Source of the DNA: Bolinopsis microptera
Lineage: Eukaryota > Ctenophora > Tentaculata > Lobata > Bolinopsidae
DNA: 60,000 nt
NCBI RefSeq assembly: GCF_026151205.1
Contig: NC_087076.1
Span: 6,068,902 to 6,128,901, forward strand
Reading direction: 5' to 3'
In this document: positions 1 to 13,300 of the stretch, in pieces
Numbering within the stretch: position 1 is the first letter of the stretch
Layout of the letters: the number at the start of each line of letters is the position of its first letter
Translations under genes and position numbers: made by a program
Notes under the pieces: generated by a model
What the model was told of the DNA's origin: nothing
The model's input: the letters and a program-made list of their open reading frames with translations, nothing else
The model's database searches: none

Positions 1-58
1 GAGACAAAAATGTTGACAAAAATGGCGCTTATTACATAGACTGCTATCACATAAAATT

Positions 59-250
59 TTACTCCAAAATGATGAGTCCATTGATTTTAACAGGCTTAAG
101 CAGTAATCTGGAATTCTCATGTTTGCTTTCGTCATTTGAGGCATCTTTCATCAGCACTACATTAAAAGGCTGCAATTCAGCAAACACTTCAGTTTTTGCT
201 TCATTCTCCATTCCTTTTGATACAGCAATCTTGCTAACTGCAACTCTCTA
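59..250 (-). other. Possible coding fragment of unknown function
   Basis: On the minus strand an open frame ends at a TAA at 59-61 and codes for a hydrophilic stretch ending KPVKINGLIILE. A possible acceptor (GTTGCAG) lies near 250. Just upstream, a different frame begins MTDEACRELQLARLL, so this could be a 3' exon or a frameshifted pseudogene. No family is recognised and no further exons were found. The plus-strand frame over the same bases looks like a shadow. Low confidence. Confidence 0.2.
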
Positions 251-361
251 CAAGCTTCATCAGTCATTGTTCAGGCGTGTGAGCTTCTGTTTGATTGTTC
301 TTCCGTTGCTCTCTTTCCTCCTGAATGTTGCATCTGCTCCATATTTTCTTTAGTAATGTTT

Positions 362-769
362 AGCCTGACTGCCCCAGGGCTATATCATGTAATCCTAAAA
401 CAGTACATTATATCACAGATCTCATAAAAAATCTTATTACTCTCATCCTCTCACCTATTTTCCCGTACAACTACACACAGAACAAATTAGTAATATAGTG
501 TTAACTGTATTTCATTTCAATTGTCTGATTAGAAGGGGGAATCATTATTATTCGTTCGTTTGACTTTTATTGAACTTTCGTGTTATCTTCAGGCTGTTAT
601 AATCAAGAATACGTCACAGAAAAGTCTCAGATTTCAATCCTGCGCTTTTCTTATATAATTTATTATATAAGAATCAAATATTTACCGGGATAAAGTGCTC
701 TATAATTATAAAATTTGACTTTATTTATCTATTTTATTAATTTCTTGTTTGAGTTACAATCCTACTTGT
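362..769. other. No gene seen
   Basis: AT-rich spacer leading into the long palindrome. No convincing reading frame, RNA gene or repeat was seen. Confidence 0.5.
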
Positions 770-1105
770 GTATTCTGTGTAAAATTATCTTTATCCCGGT
801 TGTTGCGACAAGTAAAAATGCTCTTATTAGGGAAAGGAGATTACTCGACGTTTCAATGTAACTACATCGTATTCATGATCTCAAATTATTTGTTATATAG
901 TAGTGTTGAAAGTATTAAGTTTTAATGAGTTTGAAAGTATTAAGTTTTAATGAGTTTTAATACTTTCAACACTACTATATAACAAATAATTTGAGATCAT
1001 GAATACGATGTAGTTACATTGAAACGTCAAGTAATCTCCTTTCCCTAATAAGAGCATTTTTACTTGTCGCAACAACCGGGATAAAGATAATTTTACACAG
1101 AATAC
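770..1105. repeat. Near-perfect palindrome: 149-bp arms, 38-bp spacer
   Basis: Positions 770-918 pair with 957-1105 (every pair sums to 1875). The only mismatch I saw is C/T in the segment around ATTACTCGACG versus ATTACTTGACG. The spacer 919-956 contains a short direct duplication of arm sequence (TTGAAAGTATTAAG). The structure ends about 230 bp before the first REEP coding exon. It resembles a foldback MITE; a transcript across it would form a long double-stranded hairpin. Confidence 0.9.
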
Positions 1106-1331
1106 ATTACAACAATGCGACTCATAAATAATACTCCAATCCGGATATTACAATCCTACTTGTCGCTGATCTCATTTCTGTACATGATGAATTAAAGTCA
1201 TCTGACTATCATAATTAACATAATGTATGTTTAAATTATTGCATGGTTTTAATCTTTTTGTATGTTGTAATTGTTTGAATAGATTCTATTATATTTTGTA
1301 TAATAAATAAACCAATTTGTCTAGAATAGAG

Positions 1332-4300
1332 ATGAGTGCTGCCCTCGCACCCTACATCGAGAAGCTCGATGCTGCTCTAGCAGATAAGAACATATTCACA
1401 GACTATCTCAACATTGCTGAGGCTAAGACCGGCTTACCCAAACGAAACGTGGTCCTCGGTAAGTTATTCAGATTGTTAAATCATTCAGCTTTAGTTCAAT
1501 TACATTATCTCATTTTGTGTCAGTTCTTTTGGGATTAATTTTCCGATTACCGGATCTAACTGATTGTTATTTTAATCGGTATCGTTAAAAAATTAAATTT
1601 CTTCACTTTCGAATCCCTTTAAAACGTACGACAGACTTGGCGATCGTTGTCCGGGTTGTCTCTTATTATAACTCGTATTATCAACTGGATTTGAGCATCA
1701 CTTCGAACTGCAATTGTTGATGAGATAGTAATAAGATAGTGCAGTGTTTTAATGAGTTATAAGCTTCCAGTGCCTTCAGACTGATCAGAGTGTCTATCCT
1801 CCTGAAGATGTTGCCAGTGTCTTTATTAGGCTATTAAAGTCAACCCTTACTCAGATTTCTAATAAGAATGGGAGTTTCAAACATCACTAGTAACAAGAGT
1901 TTATGACTGGAAAATACTGTAGGCAGCAAATTTCAATTTGTTAAATTGCTCACCAAAGAGACTGAAGACTTTAAAGTCACTGTCACGTTGCTGTTCAGTT
2001 TAATATTTACGGCTCCTGTTTTTCGTAGACCACTCTATTAACTACTCCCTTACTCATATTATAATATATATTATAATATATATTACATTTTTGTATTCGT
2101 TTATTTTCCTCAATATAAGTTTCGTGAAAATGACATGGTGGCTGCTCACAAATTTGAATTTAAAGAAACACCCTTACGTTTATTGTTCATAACATGAACA
2201 GTGGCCCAAGCTAAAGTGTGCTAACATGTTTACACTTGACCACATTCCAATGCTGAATTGGAGCGACACTCCTGTGTGATGTTGGACTGTGTGATGTTGG
2301 ACTGTAGTGGACTCTGTGATCTAGATCTAATTGTTCACCGCTATAATATAATCAAATCTCTGCTCGCTGTTATAGTAGGTAGTACTTTCCCTGTTGTCTT
2401 GCTTTTAGCTTTCTGTGTGACGTGTCTTGTTCTTGTGGACGTGTCTAGTTCTTGTGTGTTTTGTATTATACTTGTTGCTTTGAAATTGTCGGTGGCTTAA
2501 AATATGGACGCTATAAAAGAGCGATTGATGAATTTGACTGATAAAGATAAACAGAAGCTGGGGCTTATAAGTAAGTTATATATAAGTATTATTATAAGTA
2601 AGTTTGCTTTTATAAGTTAACTTATTGTTATTAGTTTAAATCTTTATATAATTGTGGCTTTGTCAGAAATAAGTTCTTTGTTTACAGTTGAGGGTGGTTG
2701 TTAAAACATGCGAATAATAGTTTGTTGTAGTTGTAGTAGTAGTAGTAGTTTGTTGTGACCCAAGCTTTAAAAAAGAATATGTGTTAATCGTCTTCAGCTT
2801 ATTTATGGAACTTTCTCATAGTTAAGTTCGCATTTCTCAGAGCGAGGCAGGACCTCGTCAAGTAATTGACCAAAATGATTGACCACCCAGCAAGTTTATA
2901 TTTATTCATGATCTTCAGTTTTATTAACATTTAAACTTTGTAACCAACTCGGTAAGTTAGTCATTCGCAAACTATAACGTTATCAAGCATGCAGAATTCA
3001 ATAACCTCCACTGTATCCACTTAGTCTTCTAATCTCGACCCCGTAAAAGATAATGGCCACTGCTATTGTTTCTTCCCGCCCTTGTTGAGTAATTGCAGAT
3101 GAGACTTGAGTGATGGAGAGACAGCAGTCTTACACAATTTTAACAAAATTCCTAAGATACCAACAGTTAACTTTACACTCCAAGAACAATAGTCTTGAAC
3201 CCTAGACTGTAACCTCTTGAAGCTTAGTCCCCTTTGTGAGCACAGTTAACTGTATCATTCTTTATATAGTAGGTACTTCCCATCTTCTGTGCGACCAATC
3301 TAGTTCTGGTGTGTATTATATTATTATACTTGTTGCTTTGAAATTGTGGGTTAGAATATCATGGACCAATTTAACAGTTTCACCGGTAAATTGTCCAATT
3401 TGACTGATAACAATCGTGCGAAGCTGTTATTTATAAGTAAGCTTTCTTAGATAAGTTGTTTTATTTATTATTATATTATTAGGTATATATTCCAATTTTA
3501 TGTATTAATAATGAAAATTTATTTAGCTTATTTTCTTTAGTTATTTAACTTGCATGATTGACACGTCATCAATAGGTCACGTTATTTCAAGTGTAGGTTT
3601 AACCTCAAACCCATAATCTTAAATGTTAAGACAAATGAATCGAATACAAAAATTAAAAGTTTTATTTTATTAAATTTCTTCCCAGAGATATAATGAATAA
3701 TAAAGTAGTTAAATCAACACTTGAAATGTTTTAGTATTAAGAAACGAGCCTCAAATCTGCTACCAGAGTACTTGTATTGGCATCATCTCTTTAATAATAC
3801 TTCTGTGCAATTCAAATCAACTTAAGTCAGCTTAAAGCAAGTTTTTACCCGATTATTGAAGATACAAGGTATAATTGGTATTATTCCGTCAGTAAAGTGT
3901 GGTGATGTGTCGGGCATGGCCCCGATGAGTGTTGTTTCGGCCAACGCCCACTATTCTATTGTGAAATGGATACAAATGTTTAAAAATAGTTTTTGTATGA
4001 CATCCCCATACTCTTATTATATACAGCTACAGCAATTCTTGACATCTGGAAACTAGTGGCAGGTGAACCATATGACACGTACCAGTTATTCTGGGTTTAG
4101 TCACACCTTTATCTACTATCCAGATCTATAATTAAACCTAACTGATGTTCTAATTATTTTCTAATATTTTCTAATTATTTCAGGTGCCCTAGTCCTGACA
4201 ATCGTCTGGCTGGCTGTCGGTATTGGCTCGAGTCTTGTTTGCAGTGTTATATGCTTCGTCTACCCCGCTTACAAGTCGTAAGTTGTTTAAATCATCTTAC

Positions 4301-7300
4301 TTATTGTTCACCTAAGTTGAGCAGAGCCTCCTCCCTTTAATTTAGCTTCGTTTGAGGTCTATGGACCATTACCAATGTGTGGACAATGAGTGAACATTAA
4401 CTTAAGATCGGAAACCGCTATTGTTTCTAATTATACTTCCAGATCAGAGGAGACTTGAGGAACAGCAGTCCTACTGTAGGACTACTGTGTCACTCCTACA
4501 CAACTTTAACAAAACCCCTCCCCACTCAGAAACTAACCCCTTATTTGTCCAGGTTCAAAGCTGTAGAGTCCCCCCAAGGAGATGATGATACTCAATGGCT
4601 AACCTACTGGATTGTGTACAGCACTTTTAACATCCTGGAATACTTCGCAGACATCATCTTCTTCTGGATCCCCATGTTCCAACTCCTCAAGGTTAGTCTT
4701 CATCTGAAAGCTCGTCAGTTTGTAGGGTTACACGTGCCTCACACGTGTCTCCACGTGTCTCACACCGTGTCTCACACCTGTCTCTCTAAATATGGGTTCA
4801 AATCGGGGATATTGTTCCGTCATATTAGGATGTTTTAACATTTTAGCTGCATCTAAAATGGATTCGCCAAAAATACAGAATATATAAGTATGTGACTTTA
4901 GTACTGTTTAGTACTGTAAGGTAAACACATTAGTTAGTCGCTGTTGTTATGCAGAACACTAATTACACGTAATATTAGTGTTGATGCTTGTTCGCCTGCA
5001 GTCTGCATTATTCTATATAAAGACAGCTTAATTATCAATTAGATGTAATTAAATATTAATTAGATGTAATTAAATATTAATTAGATGTAATTAAATAGCC
5101 TGCATCCATGCTCTGCAGATCTTAGTGTCCTGTATTCAGCAGTTGTAGCCTACTAAGGAGTGGCTTTAATCCTGGATTCAGTCCTTCTCAGACTTTGTAA
5201 ATTAATGGAGCGTTTCCCAGTGTATTTAATTTCAAAAGGACGGAGGCTTATCATGTAATGTTAAAACCATGATAATATGTATAACGATAAATAAGTAGTA
5301 AGCACATTGTTTAAGATTCAATCCACCTACTACACTACTTTTACAACGCATACCAGTCGTAATAGCCAGTTACCAGTTACCAGTTAACTGAATACGAAGC
5401 GTACAGTACAACATCCTTTACAGAAGAAAATTGAGGTATACAATTACAAGAACGTCGAACATATAATATATTATATATTGAGTCTTGAGGCATTGGATGT
5501 TGTATATAACATACAGTTGAACAGTTGTGTGTAGAAACTAGAAAGAGAATTTTACTCCACATGTACGAGCAGATGGTAACCAGCAGACTTCATGATGCGA
5601 TTAGTACAGACGTTTACATCTGATAATTAGGCAGTCATTACTCATGTAGCGAGTCTGATCCAGCTAATAGACTGTGTAATTGTGTAATTACAATCTGGAT
5701 ACTGCATCACTATATGATGATGTTCATCTTAAGCTTGTAATTTCTCATCACTGAATGATATTATAGAAGCAGCTTGCACAAGGATGGTTAGTAGTGTTGT
5801 GCACCCAAATACCCATACAACCAAAGTTAGCATAGCCAATAGGTTGAGGAAATAAGAAGATCATGCAATATTGTAGCAATGCCAATTTAATAATCAGTGT
5901 AACAGTAACGGTATCAGGCATGAAGCATGAACTGGTTGTAACTCATCAGGAGACTAATCATCCCAAATAAGGTATGATTTTTATTAAAAAGTCCAACATG
6001 TCAAATCCACTGGACTTCCCTCCCATTTACAAGCGCCCAAATTATGACCGGTTAAATTGACTCAGTTCACCAACTTGTCGTAGTTATACGTAGATGGACA
6101 CGAATTTTAAATGAATGTGACATGGCGACAACTCCCATAGGAATAGGGGTTCTGTTTTGGTGCCAGGAGAGCGGGAATGTTGGTATTTCGGGTTGTGGTG
6201 GTTCCAAAACGATACCCTACACCTCATATGTCTAGGTCCCGGACCACTGTACACCTCCAGTTTTAAAATACATCTCGAGTTTTAAAAATACACCTCGAGT
6301 TTTAAAAATACACCTCGAGTTTTAAAAATCAGCCTTATAAGATTCTATACCAGACACATCTCGTAACCACACGCACAGCAGTGTAGTAATAACACATACT
6401 GTACTAGTGTAGTAGTAACACATACAGTAATGTTTTGTGTGTAGTGGGTCGCTTTGGAAACGGTATAATTATTATTAGCGTGGAATTGTATTGTGATATT
6501 GTGCGACAATTCACCGTGCAACCATGGTTACTTCACTGTGACATGTAATGTAAGTAACCATGGTTACTTCACTGTGACATATAATGTAAGTAACCATGGT
6601 TACTTCACTGAGACAAATGTAAGTAACCATGGTTACTTCACTGAGACATGAAATGTAAGTAACCATGGTTACTTCACTGAGACATGTAATGTAATACTAA
6701 ATACAATCATTTTGTGTAATATTAAAGCTTTATTTTAACTTCTAAAACACAACATAAGCATTATATAACTGTTAACAGTGAGTCACACGTTGTGTGAGCT
6801 GCACACTTTTCCTATGTTTGAATAAAGGGACTATTTTCTATGCTGGAAAGTACGTGGTTCTAAGTTTATAGTGGACCAGAAAATGAAGTTGGGAAATAGT
6901 ACACAATACAATACCAATACAATTACACAATACATTTTGAAGGAATGATGGGGCGATGTTACCATGTACAATGATAACCAGGCGTACACTTCTGTTCATG
7001 TCCTAATGATTAATATTCTTTTAAGGGAGATTTAGATTTTCTGTTAGTGCTTTTTATAAAAACTGAAATGAATTTCTCGAAAAAAAACAACTCGATAAGT
7101 CTCGTTAATTCCGTTAACTTGATAATGTATTTCAACACTGCTTATGAGATGAGTTTGGTAGTCTTTTGAATCGTATCCGTATCTTTCTGCTGGGATGCAA
7201 AGTAATTGCCATTTTAGGACTCGGTATTGAGTCGCCAATATGTGTCAACGTGTATCTCTTCATAACGTGAAATATTACCAACTTCATTTCCATCTGAAAG

Positions 7301-10300
7301 TAAAGTTGTGCGCGTATAATGTGTTACTAATAGTTGAACTCATATTAACACAAAATATAATATTTATATTTGTACGAAACCGCATATTAATTGCTGCTAT
7401 TTTAAGAAAATGTGTATACGATATAACCATTCACAAATAGTGAACATAGAGAGACTCACCAGAGCAAAATGTTTGCCGCTGCAATGATGAGGACCCACCA
7501 TAAACGGAAAGTAATCCCCCCTCTGCAAGCACTTGAGGTTAAGAAAGCGCTGAGGTAGGAAGCTAGCAGGTTGGTCCCACACTACAGGGTTCCTACCAGC
7601 CGTGTAGGGAGAGAGCCAGATAGTGGAACCACGTGGAACAGTGTAACCACATATCATGTAATCTTTGTGGAGGTTTCTGAGTGTGACTGGAGCACTTGGA
7701 TACAACCTTAGTGTCTCCTTGACAACAGCCTCTAGTCGGGGAAGTTGGTTTATTTCGCTCCAAGTTGAGGAGCTGGTCAGGGCTGATATCTCCTCTTTCA
7801 GCCAATAGCTGACTTCTCGGTGGTATGCTATGTTTGCTAGCGCGTAGGTCAGCGCGTTAGAGGTAGTGTCTTGTCCGGCAAAGAGTATTGAGTTGATGTC
7901 GTCGATGATGTCTTCAATATCATGGAAAGAATTTGAGAATTTATCCGTTAGCGGTGACCCATTTTCTATGATGTCCCTTGCTATCTTTCTGAGTTTCAAG
8001 ATGTTCTGACAGGTCTGTCTCTTCACAGCTACCTTTCTGAACCACAGTTTTCTTGTGGGATCCGCGATAACAGAGAAACATTCCTTTGCAATTTGAGCTG
8101 TTATCTTAGCGATGTCTGAGCATTCAGTTTCCACTGTTGTAGAACAACCAAAATCCTTGTTGAACAGACATTGTCCCATGATATCGGAGCTCATGCCTTG
8201 TACCAGCTCCAAGATATCATCTACAACGAACTCATCACACTCTTTATTCTCGGGTGAGTAAGTCGTGGAGGTCTCCTGAGTAGAGGCATTTAACAGCGAT
8301 CTGTCGATTATTTTAAGCATCATTCGCTCATTAGACCCAATATTACCAGGGTTCATAAACTGTCTGAGAATTGACTTCTTAATCCTCCACGCCTCATTAT
8401 GCGGTGACAGCAACATACCATTATCCCCCAACATCCTTAACCCCTGATAGAACTTCAGAGAATCTTTATAAACACACCTCGTGTTACCCACATCTAGTAA
8501 CACTCGCGCCACATCCCCCGCACCACACACCAGAGGTATGATGTGTTTGTGGTAGTGTCGGTACTTGAAGAGGGGACCGTATGTTTCCACCCAATCTAAC
8601 CACACATCAAACACCATGATGTTGCTCCCTCTCACGTGATGCCCATATTTGGTGTTGCTGCCTCGCGCAGTGACCGCCCTGATGTAGTCACCGTGTCCGG
8701 ATATGAGATTGTGTGCTGGGGGGCCGGGGAGGTGCGCTAACTTGTGGCGTGTCAGCAGGACCGGTATTATTACTCGTAGTAACGCTCCTATTGCACTTAC
8801 TGTGGATATTATCAGCAGAGTGTAGCAGGTTTCTGTGGGAAATAGGTGTTAGAGTGTTTAGTGAACATTCCTCTTTTAAACTAAATAATATGTCAAGTCA
8901 TGAGGACATGAGGACCTCTTTCATTTTGAGAACTTCTTAAATTATGAAGTTATGAGGAATAACATGGTTAGAAGCTATTTGTTGCTTGAAAAAAGTTCTT
9001 AATTAAAACAACATTAAATCACTCACCTAACAAGTGCGCTGAAAGATACACTAAGAAACAAGACAACATGAAGATTTGTAAAACACCTCCGTAATCTAGG
9101 CAGCTGATCCTGAATTGAGGAGTTAATCATGTTAAATTGTAAGCAGGTCCAGTAGAACTCGTGTTATCAAATAATCATGCAATCTAATACTCTATACTGG
9201 GCTAGGACCTTTTGTTTTCAAAACTAGGAGTGTTTACGTGCTCTTTCAAACAACATCTTTATTAGGAGCTGGTATAGCAATAACGGCTGACTTATTTATA
9301 TTAGGTAGTTAGAAGAGAAACGAGAAGTTTGTCTTTTTGGTGAAAACAAAAATTATCTAACTAGCACAAAATAATATTGATCCATCATGTTATCACATAC
9401 CAGTTTTAAGTGTCAGAAATGTGATAAGTCAGGTACCATAGTCCCATAGTAAACAGGTATTAACACGTGCCAGCTCCCCGGGCCTCTGTCCATGATACAT
9501 GATACATGGTACATGGTATTGTCAGTATTGTCATTGTCAGAGCTGGTACCAGGTCTCAACATTGATTATTGCATTTCATTATAATAATACACTTTCTCTT
9601 TCTCGTTCTTTCTTTTTGTCGTTGACCTCTCATATTAGAGTTATGTGATGTATAGGTCTACCTGGTCTACTATCATACGCACTGACGTCGCGCTATTCCA
9701 ACAACTGTGATGACATTTCTCTGAACACACCCACACGCTGCAGCCTTTATTCTCGGAAATATTGGAGATTGTAATTTATTGGTCTACCAGTCCGTAATTA
9801 CTGGCCTGCAACTCTACTGGCAATAACTGGTAATTAATGGCCTGGCTGCAGCTCGCTGAGAGTCCTTGTCAACTGTCAGTATTCTGAGTGTTGAACTGCT
9901 ACAAGGTCTTCTTACTTGTTGCTAGGGTTTCTAAATATAACATCACCTCACCGCACCTAGTATTGACTAAACAACATATTGGCATTACTCCAACACATGG
10001 TTATGAGTCCTGAGTAACATTCAATAGTTGTACAGTGGGTTGGTTACACTAAATTACTGTGTGATCTACATTTCACGTTATTCAACTAGAATTACGGAAC
10101 TGTATTCCTGTCGGCAGGTTTTAGTGTTTAATTAGAAGGTCGGTACTGATATAGTTATTATAGCAGTATCCACTCTTATTAACCAATCAGCTTCCAGTAT
10201 TTCTCAACAGAACAACCCGATAATTACTGTAACGTGCCAGAACCAATACACCTCCAGTATTACAGTGTGTACACTGTTCACCTCCAATATTACAGTGTGT

Positions 10301-13300
10301 ACACTGTTCACCTCCAATATTACAGTGTGTGCACTGTTCACCTCCAATATTACAGTGTGTGCACTGTTCACCTCCAATATTACAGTGTGTACACTGTTCA
10401 CCTCCAATATTACAGTGTGTACACTGTTCACCTCCAATATTACAGTGTGTACACTGTTCACCTCCAATATTACAGTGTGTGCACTGTTCACCTCCAATAT
10501 TACAGTGTGTACACTGTTCACCTCCAATATTACAGTGTGTAAACTGTTCACCTCCAATATTACAGTGTGTGCACTGTTCACCTCCAATATTACAGTGTGT
10601 GCACTGTTCACCTCCAATATTACAGTGTGTACACTGTTCACCTCCAATATTACAGTGTGTGCACTGTTCACCTCCAATATTACAGTGTGTGCACTGTTCA
10701 CCTCCAATATTACAGTGTGTACACTGTTCACCTCCAATATTACAGTGTGTACACTGTTCACCTCCAGTATTACAGTGTGTACACTGTTCACCTCCAATAT
10801 TACAGTGTGTGCACTGTTCACCTCCAATATTACAGTGTGTGCACTGTTCACCTCCAATATTACAGTGTGTGCACTGTTCACCTCCAATATTACAGTGTGT
10901 GCACTGTTCACCTCCAATATTACAGTGTGTAAACTGTTCACCTCCAATATTACAGTGTGTGCACTGTTCACCTCCAATATTACAGTGTGTACACTGTTCA
11001 CCTCCAATATTACAGTGTGTAAACTGTTCACCTCCAATATTACAGTGTGTGCACTGTTCACCTCCAGTATTTAGAGAAGTACTGACACAGCTCAGACTGA
11101 CAGTTCAGCTCCCGTATTTAGATATATAACACTGGTAGTATATATACGTGTATGTGTTTAGTTTCAGTACAGTATGTTATCCACTACATCCCTCTTATTG
11201 TAGTTACATCCCTCATTGAAAACATAGTGTTATGTTACACAGTTTACACTGTTCAGATTCAGTACTCTGGATTCGAAGGGAATACGTCTATTTTACCCTG
11301 AGTTATGTTTTAGTTCAATCTTGACACAATTTTAAAATTATAATTTAGTTATTTTATATATATGTATTGTCCATAACTAGGGTGGCCTGCTAACAGAACC
11401 ATGATCTGCCTTGATTCATCCTTCAGCACAGAGAAAAACTCCTTTTTTTATACATTATGATTACAGAGGATCTGATATTTAGATATATATTGCTGTGCTG
11501 TAAAAATTGACTTTATTTATTTATTTATTTCATCCAGGGAACTGATGTTGCTGTAGTGAGATAACTTCTACGAACAGTGAGAACTGTAAAACTGTAAAAC
11601 TCTGTTGTTTTACAGTGTGGCAGTGTAAATAACCAGTGATCACAGTTCACACTGTATAACACGCAGTGAACACACTGTACAACTCAACCAGTGAACTCCT
11701 CTGTACTCAATATATAACCGTGTATTGAGACATTTTGTTATCTTTACCTGTGTATTTCCTGCACTTCGCGGTTTTAAGCAGTTCGCAGTGAAAGTAGTTT
11801 ATTTGTGCTGATGATAAACATATTATGTGCTCGTGCTGAAAAGTGCTGAAAATAGGGTTTGCTGAAATTCTGCTAATTGCAAAATAACTGAAAAGAAGCG
11901 TTTAATTAGTAGTTGTTAGATGTGTGGTGTAATTAACATACTTGTAATTCCAGAAAGCACACAAATTACTACCACACAACTTTACCTTGCTAAGCTTGTA
12001 TATTATACTTCACTTATATTAAAATATTGGAATGTTCTGTCAGTAGATCAAGAATGTCAAGTCATTACAGAGAATACCTTGAAGGTGCTAATTACTGCTA
12101 ATTTATGAGACATTCTTTTCATTTCTAATAAATTCTCCTTTCCACGCTATTTCCTTTCTTAACATTCAGAGTACAGATATCAAAGCATGATATCTATAAA
12201 GTTATAACTGGAACGGAAATTGTGGTGAATTAAAAGTTTACACTAGCTGTGCAGTTAGCTGCCCAGCTGTAATGGTCTATTATCTGGTTATAATTACTGT
12301 GAACTTGAGTATTTAGGAAGGAAATCGAGTTACAATTGTTGCTCGTGCCATTTAAATTTTGAGGCAATCATCTTAACTAGTTAATCTTGATTCGTGACCC
12401 TTCCGATAGCTAGTACTGGTGCACTGTAATTCTGAACGATAATTTCTCGAATGTTCGTGAGAATTTACAGCCCAGTACGTGTTATTTAGTCTACAAGAAA
12501 TATGATATTATACAGATCTACCGTCCACTGTGTTGAAGAAATTAAATTACCGGCCTATAAATAGTTCAAGTTACCGTCATTACGTGTAGGTAGGTTGTAG
12601 CCGCTGGAAATTCAATTCTTATCGATTATATGTGCTATAATATATTCATGTACGTGTGTCCATGGCATGGTAGTACGTTTCCTTTCTATACGGGGAATGT
12701 TTCTTGTGATACGTGGAATATATGAAGTATAACATTGCTCCCGCTTTAACAGTTGCCATGATTTCAGTGCCTGTTCCTGCTGTGGTGCATGTGGCCTATC
12801 CCCAACAACGGAGCCACTGTCGTCTACAAGAAAATCCTGAGACCTTTCTTGCTCAAGAATGAAGAGAAGATTGATGCTAGATTGGAAAAGGTCACTGGAA
12901 AAGTCAACAAATACGTTGATGATGCTAAACGTGAAGGTAAAGAAATTTAAAGTTTTTAATTATCGGACAGGCCCTGTTTTTCGGGGATGGAATTAACAAT
13001 TTTATCTGATAGATTATAAAATGCCCTGGTCGGCGGTCGCACACCACTATACTAAATTGTGGCACTAGAAGTGACAGTTCCTGTAAGTGACGACGCGCGC
13101 GACCGCCAAACCAAATTTGTGTGTCACAATCAAGAATTATTAGTTCAGAAAAAGTACGTTTGGCGCGTTCTTATCTCAATTCGTACGACGAATCAACGTC
13201 ATGAAGAATCAAGTCGATCGGAAATCGACATAATCGATAATTCATATTGTTCGCCATGCTTCAAATTACAACAAAGGTCCAAGAAACGCCAGCGTCGCCT

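Noticed and set aside
7397-7440. Extension of the P450 frame past GTGAGT as the natural C-terminus
   Set aside because: A consensus donor follows HFAL, and the exon at 7293-7132 supplies a typical P450 C-terminus in the right phase.
10204-11129. Five long open frames (up to 285 codons) of perfect 10-aa repeats on both strands
   Set aside because: They are produced by the 30-bp array, whose length is a multiple of three; every frame without a stop in the unit stays open. No start context or non-repeat domain supports a protein.
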